DNA of 64,000 nt, taken from Leptasterias polaris (Eukaryota > Echinodermata > Asteroidea > Forcipulatida > Asteriidae). Below, one piece after another: positions 40,601 to 50,900 of the stretch. A program made the translations under genes and the position numbers. Where the stretch lies: assembly GCA_037783415.1 (NCBI GenBank), contig JAZGTN010000300.1, positions 186,001 through 250,000 on the forward strand. Reading direction: 5' to 3'. Each line of letters begins with the position of its first letter. Positions within the stretch are counted from its first letter, which is position 1. The notes beneath the pieces are model-generated. The model was not told the DNA's origin. It ran no database searches and worked only from the letters and a program-made list of their open reading frames with translations.

Positions 40601-40847
40601 TTCTACGGCAGGAGTGTCACTATGTGACAGACATGGCGCATTACATACAAGTCTCCATTAATATTATTATTATTATTTTATACATGGTACTGCTGTAACC
40701 AGTTCACTGTCAACCTCGTACCTTGTCTTTACTTTGTTTTCCTGTTCCTTGTTCTATGCCTAGTCAGTTGATGTGGACTGGCCTCCATTTCTCCCTGAGG
40801 AGGAGGATGCTGATGAACAAATGAAGGAGGAAGAGGACAAAACCTGA
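25609..40847 (+). CDS. PUS10: tRNA pseudouridine synthase Pus10, 18 exons, 547 aa
   Basis: Exons: 25609-25659, 26913-27050, 27730-27915, 28353-28439, 29433-29467, 29845-29956, 31366-31427, 32301-32340, 33197-33285, 33724-33806, 35679-35804, 36115-36171, 36489-36565, 37075-37130, 38228-38345, 38757-38899, 39534-39633, 40764-40847. Phases close throughout. Pus10 makes pseudouridine (family: positions 54/55) in the tRNA T-arm. Zinc-type CxxC pairs are at residues 42-45 and 107-110, as in the accessory THUMP-containing domain. The catalytic-domain motif GREDVDVRTLGNGRPF (catalytic Asp probably D347) follows GRYNKYSRNLSQTPW. The C-terminal RTQAGTYIKEFVHSDFGRTK and VDVDWPP are nearly identical to the vertebrate protein, with an acidic tail. 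Length is close to the human 529 aa. Intron 16 has minor-spliceosome signals. ATG 25609 precedes the only open frame. Confidence 0.95.
27336..27449. mobile_element. GGGCTCAAT-type MITE in PUS10 intron 2
   Basis: Starts GGGCTCAATTTCATGGCCCT and ends with a shortened complement, AGCTGGGCC. The interior has ACCACAGAATTCTGC, shared with the 14.2-kb members. Confidence 0.5.
31096..31150. repeat. Short palindrome, GTTAATGGCCTGAC ends
   Basis: GTTAATGGCCTGAC at the left is matched by GTCAGGCCATTAAC at the right, with CGAGAAAGACTGCTA between. These words also occur in the larger inverted-repeat element at 52,161-52,468, so this is a deleted relative of that family. Confidence 0.5.
31506..31808. mobile_element. 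TIR element, ATAGACCATGTAACC family (copy 1)
   Basis: The left end has CATGTAACCTGTGACATC and then TGTTTACAAAAGAGCC; the right end has TTGTAAACAAAGGTTACATG and then GTCTATA. The body (SINE-free, with a poly-T run at 31,629-31,648) is the reverse complement of 63,548-63,895 in the NUSAP1 intron. A fragment of the same end is at about 29,271-29,320. No coding capacity. Confidence 0.6.
31995..32252 (+). mobile_element. tRNA-derived SINE with (GAAAT)n tail
   Basis: The tRNA-like head has an A-box-like GGTCTTAGTGGTATC and a B-box-like GGTTCAAATCC. A body with GGGGGCAC, ATAATTCTCTGGGG and TCTCCATGG follows. It ends in AAATGAAATGAAATGAAATG, a classic short-repeat SINE tail. A minus-strand relative is at 9,680-9,960. 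It lies in PUS10 intron 7. Confidence 0.7.
33881..34207. repeat. Near-perfect hairpin with two 155-bp arms
   Basis: CTTGGATCGGGCGAGTTGG at 33,881 is the exact complement of the last 19 bases at 34,207. The arms remain complementary with few mismatches in to CTAACACG / CGTGTTAG, leaving a loop of about 17 bp near 34,036-34,052. It has no coding frame and sits in PUS10 intron 10. It is probably a foldback MITE. Confidence 0.85.
35086..35285 (+). mobile_element. LINE 3' end remnant
   Basis: One frame reads SRTFSHFAPYTWNALTISIR, resembling the C-terminal tail of CR1/L2-type reverse transcriptases (a W-N-x-L-P-x-x-I-R pattern), then breaks with stops. It is followed by TAGTAGCGCTTTATAAATGC, the typical 3' terminus of such elements. 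Only a dead 3' fragment is present. Confidence 0.5.
35283..35390 (-). mobile_element. Degenerate tRNA-derived SINE fragment
   Basis: On the minus strand it carries a tRNA-like head (GTGCTGTGGGTTTGGGTCCC region) and an upstream-like GGACACAGGTGCCATGACTG stretch resembling the 53.1-53.5-kb SINE (ACAAGTGTCATGACCGGG). It is strongly decayed. Confidence 0.35.
36685..36835. mobile_element. MITE relative of the GACGTCA-ended family
   Basis: Begins GGACCTTATGCATTGGCGTC, then GCCGCCATCTTAGA, and closes with GCCAATGAGCAACC, TTGACCTCT and TACTCAAATGA. These blocks occur in the same order in the intact copy at 43,937-44,111. It lies in PUS10 intron 13. Confidence 0.6.
37363..37620. mobile_element. GGGCCC-type MITE in PUS10 intron 14
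   Basis: Starts GGGGCCCTTTTTTATGGCTC and ends GAGCCATGAAGTTAGGCCCT. The interior carries TTCCGTAAGC and CTGTAAGCGGAGAATGG, as in the 13.9-kb member. Confidence 0.6.
37855..37980 (+). mobile_element. LINE 3' tail remnant
   Basis: The segment ends AGTGCTTTGGGGC...AAGGCGCTCTATAAATTGCA followed by ATTATTAT. This pattern (GCGCTNTATAAAT plus a short repeat) is typical of L2/CR1-like 3' termini. No reverse transcriptase frame remains. Confidence 0.4.
38900..39533 (+). other. U12-type (minor spliceosome) GT-AG intron in PUS10
   Basis: The donor reads GTATCCTTTG, matching the strict U12 5' splice consensus RTATCCTTT. Upstream of the acceptor, TTTCCTGAAC (39,508-39,517) matches the U12 branch-point consensus, with the candidate branch A at 39,516, 18 nt before the exon. 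No strong polypyrimidine tract is needed or seen. Splicing joins AC to ATATATC, restoring the conserved RTQAGTYIKEF sequence exactly. Two inverted-repeat elements have inserted in the intron. Confidence 0.85.
39033..39312. mobile_element. TTAA-bounded MITE, TTAAAGG...CCTTTAA
   Basis: The element begins TTAAAGGGAACATATATGCC and ends GGTATACTTTGCCTTTAA, with TTAA at both borders as a target-site duplication would give. Interior words (AAAACTTACCTGGTAAG, CACTTCGAAGTAATG) are shared in inverted order with the element at 42,421-42,812. A related empty site is present at about 57,381-57,415. Confidence 0.7.
40395..40545 (+). mobile_element. LINE C-terminal remnant
   Basis: One frame reads GNRHFSLLWNSLPKLRKETS and then YLTFKNKLDTHLFQ before a stop. 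This is the characteristic end of CR1/L2-like reverse transcriptase proteins (LWNSLP..LR...S...FK..L.THLF). Only the last 40 or so codons survive, in PUS10 intron 17. Confidence 0.6.
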
Positions 40848-41501
40848 AGATATTGGAGACACAGCAGTGAGGAAGAAGATGAACCCAAGTAAGATAGTCG
40901 GGTTCTCTGACAAGATGAAAAAAAACAACTGATAGTCTTGTGCCCATAACGAGTCAGACGACTATACAGGCCCATGCTAAGGCACTGGTGGCAATTGCCT
41001 TCATGCTGCTGGTCTGTGCCTCGGTGCCCCTTGAAATGCTTCCATGGAATTCTCTTATCTTTTTCTCTTAGAGGTGTCAATGACTGAAGAAAAAATTGCC
41101 CTTATCGCAATAACTCAGAGCTCCTCAGAGAAAACATTCAATCCGATCAACAAAAATGAATATAAGCTTTATCGTTTATTGTGATTGTCAATAGTTATTG
41201 TATTGACAAAAGCCACTCTAACAAGAAGTTGGAATGGTAATTTGCAATTACCTTTTCAAACACCCTTGATATTATTGTTCAAGAGCACCATTAATAATGA
41301 GTAAATTTTCAAGGAACTTCATATTAAAGACCTATTTTTTTGTTTAAAAGGCAATGATGCATATACACATTTTTATTTTGAATGATCGTCCATTTTGAAA
41401 AACATAACCTGATGACAACCTTTGCTGCAAGGGAAGACTTCACTTGGGAAGAAGATTTGGAATTCCTCACATCCAAATAGTGCTTTTAATGTTTTTATTA
41501 A

Positions 41502-41667
41502 GGGAATAAAAGGGTAGCGGCGAGTTCTTAAACGGCCGTTTAAAACCGGCAGGGTCGTGGCCGTGCGATAAAGGCCCGAGCCGAAGGCGAGGGCCTTTAT
41601 CGCACGGCCACGACCCTGCAAGGTTTTAAACGGCCGTTTAAGAACGATTCGCTACCCTTTTATTCCC
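41502..41667. repeat. GC-rich near-perfect hairpin (about 75-bp arms)
   Basis: GGGAATAAAAGGGTAGCG at 41,502 is complementary to CGCTACCCTTTTATTCCC ending at 41,667. The arms include AAACGGCCGTTTAA, itself palindromic, plus CGTGGCCGTGCGATAAAGGC. The centre is at about 41,584 with a tiny loop. GC content jumps far above the surroundings. Probably a foldback transposon derivative. Confidence 0.85.
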
Positions 41668-42420
41668 ATTCATAAATGCCCTTTTGGTTAAAAGGCGTAA
41701 TAAAGTAGGAAACTCTGTAAAAACTTATCTGTTTTCCGACGTCCTTGAGCTCTGTACGTGAGACAGTTTTCGGATATGCATTGTGCGCGTAGTAACGCAC
41801 CCTCGTGTCCATGGACTAAAATGGCGCGGCGAGATCGATCTCCCCTGAGAATGAGGTTGTGGGCTAACCCGCACAAATGCTATCCGAAAACAACCGGTCT
41901 TAAACAGCTCCAGCTACATGTATGTCTTTATCAGCCGTTTAAACACCCCCACGTGACGTGCTCTCCACCAATAGGAATAGCGAAACTGTCTGGGGTATTT
42001 ATGAATGTTGTATTATAACTCTTTGATAAGTCCATGATAATCAATTCTCATGGGATAGCAGTCATTTCATTTCACTTTAATACTCAGACTATGTTAAGAT
42101 AGAAATACATATACATGCTCAAATAATCACAAAAACTCAACAACAAATTTCCAAGTCATTACTCTTTGTTTCTGTTAGACTGCAGCTTTATTTACACAAG
42201 GACTACGATATAAAAACAGTTGGATTTACACTAAAGCAATTGTGAAAAGAGCTCACAAAATTCACCGAAAGAATTGTCAGATTATTTTTTCTGTAAGTTT
42301 TATTGATGAAAAAGTGATTTGTTTACGCTGTTTATTTTGTCAAATTAATTTGCCAAAGACTGGAATTTTAACTTTAATTTGTATCTTGTCCTACAAGCAA
42401 AGGCATTAAACATATGCATT

Positions 42421-42812
42421 TTAAAGGTGCTGCATACGTTTGGTAATTGGAGCCTACTGATTGTGTTAATCCTATATAAATGTAGGTACATACAATAAAA
42501 CTAACCTCTGAAAATTTCACTTCAAAAGGTGGTCGTGCTTTTGAGATATCACCGAAAAACCGGAGCGAATCTTTCCACGCAGGAAGAATATTCCCCATAG
42601 GAATACACAGAGAAGCGTTTCTGACAGAAACGCTTCTCAGATTCAAATTTTGGGGAATAAAAAGTGATATATTTTTCCATAACTGTAGTACTTCGAAGTT
42701 AAAAGTTTCTCCAAATTCATTATACTACCCAAAGCTGCTGTACTTCTTACCAAGTAAGTTTTTATTGCCATGAATTTTCAGAGTCATTACCAAACGTGTA
42801 CTGTGCCTTTAA
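42421..42812. mobile_element. TTAA-bounded MITE, second copy
   Basis: Starts TTAAAGGTGCTGCATACG and ends CGTGTACTGTGCCTTTAA, with TTAA at both ends. The centre contains a perfect short palindrome (AGAAGCGTTTCTGACAGAAACGCTTCT region, about 42,612-42,638). Terminal 20-25 bp agree with the 39,033 copy. Confidence 0.7.
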
Positions 42813-43753
42813 CATAATTTGTTTCATTTTTTATCTCTGATATCATATACACGCTTGGAAACAAAATAGCCTAATATATACATCCATGTGATTCACGTTT
42901 GAGTATTTTTCCCGCTTTATTTTATAACAACTCTGTTTTCAGTTCTGTACAGCATAAACTAGAAGAAAAAAATACTTCTTTCCTATTCTATAAAAGCAAA
43001 ACAATTGGAGTTGTAAAAGTATTCCTTTTGGCAATCAACTTGAATAGCCGATACCAGCATCTTACCAAAGTGAAAACACCAGCATGGTGTGTAAAGTTAC
43101 AGTTGGACGAAAGTATGAATACTAGGGACTAGCAAATATTCAGTCCCCGCAGCTTACCAGCAATGTAGCCACGGAAAGGCCTCCCTATTTTCCACTCCCC
43201 CTTCCCCCCAACGAAAAAATCTAGATATTTGTTGTGCCCTCAAAAATGGAAAAACATGCCCCCAGCCCTTCCCCCATTGAAAAAAACCTGGCTATGTTTG
43301 CGGCTCCAGCTTACCCCCGTACAACTACCCTCCTAAACCCAGCAAAAAGAGAAACATAATTTTTTTAATGAAATAAAGGGGTCACATAATATGACAACCT
43401 TGAAAAAAAAACTGTCCATGTTTTATTTCACAGTCTCATTTATTTTAACATGAAACTTTAAATATAAAAAAAAGGATCAACAAATGATGTTTGTTTTCTT
43501 TTGCATGAGTTATCAATTAATTTTTGATTCTTACCACTGTTTACTCCTTAGTTAAAATGTGAGGTGGCCAAATTCTCTTGAGGCTTTTTGATAATGTGCA
43601 TCACTACTTGTTTATTTTCATTCAATAACACTGTTAACAATGAAAATGCACAAAATGTACATTTCGTAACCATTGGACTTCACATCCATTCAATTGGAAC
43701 CTTTCCTGACCAGAAGGCACCATTTTGATGAAAGTACACATGATGACAAATAT

Positions 43754-46700
43754 TTAGTTCACTTTTCCGAGAATTCTCTTCCTGCGATCACCAAGGATGA
43801 CCCTGTGAAGAAAACAGAATAGTTGTTTGTATGGTACCCTGCTTGTTTGTTAACTGTAACAAATATCAAAATTACTCCAGGCACCAGTCTATTTGGAGTC
43901 GAGCCTGGATGTGGATCTCATTCACTTGTTTATTAAATAGACCTTATGCATTGACGTCACCAAGCCGCCATCTTAGAGGTAAACTAATGATGAAACAATG
44001 AAAATGCGCTGATTTGTACGCGCGACGCACAAGACTGGCCAATGAGCATCTTCCTTTTGACCTCTAGGTGAGGGCGCCCTACTCAAATGACGTCATATGC
44101 ATAAGGTCTATACCTGTTTTATGCATAGTTGGATAAATTGGTAATTAGAGTGATTTGCATAAAAACAGGTTAGTGTTTCTACCTGTTGACACAGAGCATT
44201 GTTACAAATCAAAAAGGTATGACAAACTAAAGACTTTCCTGATTTTGTTTTGAGTAAGATCTTTTTGAAACTTTTGTTTACAAAACTAGAGAATATCACT
44301 TTAAAAAGGCATATATATCACTGTAAATGCAGCATATTTTGTAAAGACCTGAGTAATGTTTGCATAGTACAGACCAGTGAAAATAATTGTTTGAGGAGAC
44401 AGCCTTTTTAAAATTCATACCTTTATATTTTTGCCTACATTTTATGGTTTCTTAAAATACTAAAATCAGTCAGTAAAAATCAGTTGTTTTTTAGTTGCCA
44501 TCACTATCCAATTATATTTTGGTCAGAAATCTATAACCTTTTTTGGGTGTAATTTAATGAAAGTATATGAAGACTGCCAGACTTTACCTGTAGACCAGGG
44601 CAGCAAGGAGACAGCCCACTACTGGACCAGCCCAGTACACGTAATGATCTTGCCAGTAACCAGAGACGATAGCCGCTGCAAACGACACGGCAGGGTTAAA
44701 TCCACCCCCAGATGTGTAGTAGCTAAAGAAATCATGAGCAACAGAAGAAATAATTGTGAAATTAAACGGGAGCCTAAACCTCCCAGTACTGGGGGGGGAA
44801 CCATTAGGCATGTAGCGTTATCCAATAGTTTCTGTTGAACACACTGCTTTTAGACATCCCTCCCTCTCTGAGTAACTCACTCTCTCTCTCTCCAAGTTGT
44901 TTCATTGCAGACCTACGATTGTCATGATTTATGCCTGGAATCTTTATTGTTTGGTTTTACCCGTACACTGATGTGTGTAAAGCACTGTAGACTCAGTTCT
45001 TTCCCTAGGTCTTGTGAAAAAAATCCACAGGCATATTACTCGGGTGGGATTCAAACCCACAACGTTTGCCAATCTAGAGCAGATGTCTTACCACTAGACC
45101 ACCAAGATTGCCCTGTAGCTAGAGGCAGTTCAAACCCCTGCCCCCCTCATGCCCCTCCCTCAAAATTGAATTAAATAATGCACAAATGAACAGTTCCATA
45201 CATTAAATAGCCCCCCCCCCATCACCCTCAAAGTATGTCTTGCCCCCCCCCCCCTAAATGGAAATATCTTATTATGCCTCTGAATCACACTCACGTGGCA
45301 ATAACAGCAGCAGAGACACCCATCCCATAGGCTAGAGGAGCCTTGAGGGGTTGACGGTCATCGATGTTATTGAGAAGGTAGCAGAGATAGATAGCCATAG
45401 ACACAATGACCTCAATGATGATGACTGAGTAGATGCCAAACTGCCAGGTGGACGTCTTCTCGTACTCATTGAAGGCATCGATGCGACGGTTGCCTCTCAG
45501 CATACTGGCACCACCATGGATCTCCTCATATGAGCCCCATTGATGGATTACCAGCTGGTGTGGAAAATGGATAGACATGGTCTCAAATAATCATAACTTT
45601 TTTTAATAAAGTGAACCGAATTCTGCTTCAAGGGACAGCTAATTAATTGAATGATAATTATTTGTATTCAACAATTAAAAGTTATAAAATATTATATTTT
45701 TTGCAAGATGCAAGATGAATGTATATTGTACATAATTGTATACACAATTGTTCAACTTTTGAATTGCTTTACCCACTTGTTTTGGCAAATAAAGCAAGGC
45801 ATGAAGAGGCTGAGGCGAGGTTTTGCCGTAGTCTTTCTTTGTGTGGTGTATTAATATATGCACACATTAAGAGAAGAGCAAAATTTTCAAAATACATGAA
45901 TTGTTATCTTGGAACAAGATACAATTGCTTAATTATGAGACGCTGTACCTTGACAAAAGCTGAGCCCAGCACAGCGCCAACAATTTGTACAGGAAGGTAG
46001 ATAAGTCCCACAATCAGCCTGGTGCCACCGCACAAAATTGACGCCACGGTCACCGCCGGGTTAAAGTGGCCACCGCTAAAAAAGAAAGCAAAATAGAATC
46101 GATAATAATTGACGGTTCTTGAACTCCGTGATACCTATGCCATTTCCCTGATATTGTTTTCAAAATATGTAAACGTGGTGGAATTGATCTCTCCTTGAAT
46201 GGTTTAAGGAACTCGATAATATCAAAAAGCAAGGAAAACATTTTGTCCTTACATTTGACAATGCAAGAAAGTTTAGCAAAATTTCAGCAGAGATACGGTT
46301 CGTGTGAGTCCAAAAAACATAAAGCTGCCAAAGGGGAATGGAGGCCATTTTATTAACTGTAAGAGAGCGACTCGTCCTCGGTAAATCAACCCGAAAATAA
46401 TTATACGTATAGGTAACTTGCGGAATGTTAAAGTTGACTCGTCCTCGGTAAATCAACCCTAAAATAATTATACGTAACTTGCGGAATTTTTAAGTTGTAA
46501 AAGCTAAGCTACTCACTAATGGAATTTAGTTGTTGGTATTACCAATTCTACCTCTCCACGGTATTACTAGTTTAGCATTGTTTTGATAGTAAAATACTCA
46601 ACCTGATCTTGACGAAAGCGGTACACAAAACAGCGATACCAAATCCATGGACGATGCCTATCGCAAACAAATTGTTCACGGTGACGGACAAACACGCCAC

Positions 46701-46820
46701 AAAAGTGTACAAAAGGGTACCACAAAATTCGGCAAACACGGGCTGGACGAATCGCTCCCAGAAGTTCAAGTCCTCTTCATCCTCAATCTTCGGCTTTCTG
46801 ATATAGATGGGCTTTTGCAT
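43754..46820 (-). CDS. AQP8: Aquaporin-8-like channel, 5 exons, 262 aa
   Basis: Minus-strand exons: 46820-46603, 46075-45949, 45554-45295, 44722-44588, 43802-43754. All borders are GT..AG and phases close to a TAA stop. It is a six-helix MIP channel for water and possibly ammonia or peroxide (AQP8 family knowledge). The N-terminus FWERFVQPVFAEFCGTLLYT parallels AQP8 WYERFVQP. The first NPA (residues 78-80) sits in SGGHFNPAV; the second (211-213) sits in SGGGFNPAVSF. In nearly all aquaporins the residue after the second NPA is the filter arginine; here it is Val214. The C-terminus GDRRKRILGKVN is basic. An in-frame TAG upstream and no earlier ATG fix the start at 46820. Length matches human AQP8 (261 aa). 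It is divergent from the first COX8 gene. Confidence 0.9.
43937..44111. mobile_element. MITE with CRE-like TGACGTCA ends
   Basis: ATAGACCTTATGCATTGACG at the left is complementary to TGACGTCATATGCATAAGG at the right. Both termini contain TGACGTCA (43,952-43,959 and 44,088-44,095), the full cAMP-response-element palindrome. The interior has GCCGCCATCTTAGAG. It sits in the last intron of the aquaporin gene; a partial relative is at 36,685. Confidence 0.7.
45005..45125 (-). mobile_element. tRNA-derived SINE copy 3
   Basis: On the minus strand GGTCTAGTGGTAAGACATC and GTGGGTTTGAATCCCACCC form the tRNA-like boxes. CCACAGGCATATTAC adjoins as in copies at 11.7 and 22.3 kb. It lies in aquaporin intron 3. 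C-rich runs follow at 45,140-45,255. Confidence 0.65.
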
Positions 46821-47977
46821 TCTGATTGGCGTTTGCAGATCGTCTGCTTTGGGACCAAAAACAAAACGCGGGAAGAAAAATTTGCGATGTTTTGGCAACA
46901 AAAATGTAATTAAAATGGCGGTGCCGTTGCGCCCTTGTACCGTATTCGACTATGTTTTAGAATACTGAATGAGAAAGATAATTTTGTTAGTCTTCCGGAA
47001 CCAGTCGCAATTATAAATCACAATGAAATATCACCATTCTGTTTCTAACGTTTATGGTGTAGGCCCTTATAAAGTGGCTTATATTGTGCGACTAGTTTTA
47101 TCGCGATAAAATCGGATTATGTTTGCACACCTCCGATGCGTCATGTCAATAATAGTTGTTCAAATAATGAAATGAACCAATGGTTGGCGTCTGTTGTGTG
47201 TCTGGCATGCAGGACTAGTGTACCCTCCCCTGGCTGGTACGCAACCGCCATTTCAAGAAGTTAATTATTAACACGTGGTTCACATAGCTCTCTGCTAAAC
47301 TTTGTACTTGCTGTTGATTATTGACCAAACGGCACAGACAAAATGAATCCAAACGAAAGACGGTGTGGATTTAATTAGCACGCAGGCTATAGCTTCCGAT
47401 AACTGTTGTGTACTACTAATGTAAAGAAATGTATTTGTGCGGCAGTGTGCACCAAAGAGACAAATCACAGAGGAGATGTCGGTTGCATACTTTATCAACA
47501 TTTCGTGGCCCTCCCATCGGTCGTTCTGTAATAATTATGGCACACCAATTCACTTCAAAGCCCTTGCTTACCCTATCTCGGTCCTTCCTAAAATGTCCAA
47601 ACGAAGAAAATATATTGGCGACAGCAAAACAAAACAATGGTCACAATATTGATAGCTCCCCTTGCCCCCCCCCCCCCAATAATATCGAAAAATGTATAAA
47701 TAAATGGTTCAATCAATTAAGTAGCCCTCCCCCCTCCACTTATGTCTTCCCCCGCCCACCCAATCCTGACCCTGCAAATTATTTAACGGTCTTCTTAAAC
47801 AGCGCCACCAGTCACTTCAATGTGGTTAGGTAGTCTGGCCTACAAACTTTTATGTTTGCGTAAATTCTAAATTGGTGGAGAGGCTGTTTGCAAGACGTGT
47901 TACCAAAACTGCACTTACCATATTATTTTTACTAATTATTGACGATCTTGAAGTTCTGGCAGGAGAATACATCCAAA
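46821..47977. other. Divergent intergenic / promoter interval AQP8-like and COX8
   Basis: The two genes start 1.16 kb apart in opposite directions, so their promoters lie here. AAAATGGCGGTG at 46,911-46,922 fits a YY1-type core about 90 bp from the aquaporin start. A long C run is at 47,665-47,676. No exon is seen. Confidence 0.45.
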
Positions 47978-50900
47978 ATGTCGGGTATTTTGAGAGGAGT
48001 TATCACCCGGTCGGTACCCACTGTGAGGTCCATGATCTTCCAAACACGTGGAATCAGGGCAAACAAACCAGAAACGCCTCTTACAACCGCGGTAGGTGAA
48101 AATAACAATTGTATTTTTTTCAGCCACTCGAGTTCGCAAAGCAAGTCAACTCGTCCTAAATTTCCCAACCTAAGCTTACCCATTGTTTTCTCGCATTGAA
48201 AGTACAACAACACAACCAATATAATAGGATCGGTTACCCTAATACCGCGGTGGTTATCGCTTTTTTGTATCAAAATAAAAAAAATATTACCAACCTGTGT
48301 AAAGTGTCCTGTTATTAGCTCTGCTATGTTATAGTAAACATTTCTTTTTTTCAAATATCGTAGGACGCCCTGTTATTCACTTCAGTTCAGGGCGTCCCTG
48401 AAATCGAGGCAAATCTTTTACCTCTCTGCACGCGATGTAAACAGTCCCTAGATACAATTTTTGTGGTTTGACTTGCCAAGCAAAGAGTCTCCTCTCATTT
48501 GACCAAAACTTAGAAACATGTAAGGCTCCACTGGTTAGTTGCACTTGTAAATGCAAAAAATTCCCACCGAAAAAGTTTCATCAAACACTTTTTCAATTAA
48601 CAATTCACGATGATCAAATCATGTGACTGAACATTCTGCTGAGCATTCTGCTGAGCATTCTGGGGGGAAAAATACAGAGGCTTAAAGAAGCCACGTGCCT
48701 TATATCATTTTCTAATAGGCTGGATCATTTTTTTTTTTAACACTCTATCATTTTTGTTATTAATATTAAAATTTAAACATCAGCCTTGTGATTCGATTAT
48801 CACTGTTTATTTATAATTTTATATGCTTTATTATAAATGTTAAGAAACATAAAAAGACACAAAACTAAATAAAAATAAGATTTGAAAGCCAAGAATTATT
48901 TACATTTTTTATTTGTTATTTAAAAAAAAAAAAGTTTTTGAAAAATACCATGGTTATTTTTAAAACTAAATAAAAAATATGTTGAATAAAATTAAGAAAT
49001 CTGCTGGCTATAGAGTCATACACTAAGTCTCACAGAACACTTGTAGTCACTGCAGATGTTTCTTCCACGTATGGCTTCACCCGGACACCATACTTTCTTG
49101 TTTGCATCGAAAACGGGTCAAACAAATGGGACGCTATTGAAGTCATCGAAGATCGGTGCGTGGTGTGAAAGTTTCAATGTCAATCACGTTTTAATATATT
49201 TTTGCATATTTCTTATAAACAAAGGAAGGTAATTAGGGCATCAGTTGATTATGGAATATTTTTATTTTTTTCAATTCAAAGAAAAAGGCATACTACATCG
49301 AAAACCGGACAGGGGAGGATATATATTAATATTTTACATCAAATTAAAGGTCTCCTCATGAGAAATTCAATGGTGCAAACCCTACTGTCATGGGTGCTTT
49401 CGTTAATGAGTTATGCCTTCCAAAAGACAACAAACACGCGGTACTCTTCTGGCCGCCGACTGACGTAAAGAAATTGTTAAATTAAGACCACCCACACTAC
49501 TCAAGCTTATCAGCCCTATCCCTAACGTGCACTCAAAGGTTCAAAAATGAGATTTTACCGATCACTTGGTTTAATTAAAACCTCTGTAAATTGCATGCGC
49601 GACCTCGCGCGGGACCAAAACCCAACTTTTCTTACTCAAAAATGGACAAGGATTTTACTGATATAGGTTTGACAGCATACCCCACCGTCGCTGAATGTTT
49701 ACATTCCTTTAAAATGGGAAATTTACTCAAAATGGTAAAAAAATACATAAAAACCTTATTTCTTCACCGATTGAGACAGGGAAAAAAGCACCGTAAACTT
49801 CCCAATCCTCTTTATATCAATAGATGGTGGTATTTTGGGGGTATAAGTCAAGAGAGGGCGGTATTAATTGAAAAACGGTGACCAAATTTTTCTATCAAAA
49901 AAGTTCAAAAATGGCTGCGCTCGCGGTAGTCGCGTCGGTGACCATGCTCTGAATCTTTTTGATGCGTGAAAAAGTGAGGTAAATTTGTGCCTTTTTTCAA
50001 AAGGATTATGAAAGAAGAGAGTTTTATTGACCTACAGGAGTAATTTGAAGCTCAGACAGCATGTTAGGTCGAAGCAACATTAATTTGAAAAACCTCTTTT
50101 TTGTGTGCGGCCAGAATAGGAAATGTCAATATCGCGCGACCTATAACATAGCTACTGTTATTATCATTGCTGAAGTATTACTTTCCACTTTCAGCTAAAT
50201 ACATCGTTTGTCTGATTTAATTTGTCAACGACGTCTCTGAAAGTGAGCATGCGTGTGGTGCGATTCTGGAGGAGCCCATGTATGGCACTTCCTTCCAAGT
50301 TCCATTCATTGGAAAATCTAAGAAAAAAAGTATATATTAACCCTCTTGCTGTCTGACCATTCAATACCATTCACTGTGGTTTTGAATGATAGATAAGCTA
50401 TGCCAGCCTTGCAATATGATACCATGAGGGAATGTACACAGTACACAGTTAGTTCTGTGCAGTTGTGCCACCATACACAACTTTGGCAGTTGAATGGTTT
50501 CAAATGGTTGGTCAACTCACTTGAAAATGTTGCGAACAGTAGGAGGGTTAAATTATTAATTATAGCCTTAGGGGAAAACTTTTTTAAAGAAGGGGCACAA
50601 AAACTTGAAAAGGGCCAAACCTTGGTCCTTGCTAGAGTAGGCTAGGAGGGCAACAGAGAGACCATGGACTGCAATAGCCCTATGTGCCAATAACCCTGGA
50701 CTGCCTCTTGGCCTTGTCCTTGGCCTAATCCCTAGCCCCACTTGTGTGATGTGGCCAAGCTGAATCCTTGGCCACACGTCAGGGCCCAATTTTTTGCTAA
50801 GCAAAGCGATAACAAGTTAAAAGCGCATTCCCTACGATACGGGCGGGTCGGCGGTTTAAACCAGCTAAATGTGTTCACCTACCTCTTAGCTTTCCCTGGG

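Larger units (their letters stand above)
40848..43753. other. Convergent intergenic interval PUS10 / aquaporin
   Basis: It holds the 3' flanks of two genes running toward each other. A candidate ATTAAA signal for PUS10 is at 41,323-41,328. A TTTATT (AATAAA on minus) at 43,611-43,616 could end the aquaporin transcript. The rest is repeats: a GC-rich hairpin at 41,502-41,667, a TTAA-bounded element at 42,421-42,812, and C-rich low-complexity sequence near 43,180-43,280. I see no exon. Confidence 0.6.

Noticed and set aside
46821..46901. Longer aquaporin N-terminus beginning at 46901
   Set aside because: The codon there is TTG and an in-frame TAG lies shortly upstream. The first ATG is at 46820, where the family-like sequence follows.
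48984..49165. Protein-like open stretch (TADVSSTYGFTRTPYFLVCI) in the COX8 intron
   Set aside because: About 60 stop-free codons with an AG before part of it, but no donor, no start and no recognised family. It may be a transposon or gene fragment; I cannot support it as an exon.
49591..49881. 96-codon plus-strand open frame in the COX8 copy A intron
   Set aside because: Starts at TTG, with no family features and no partner exons.
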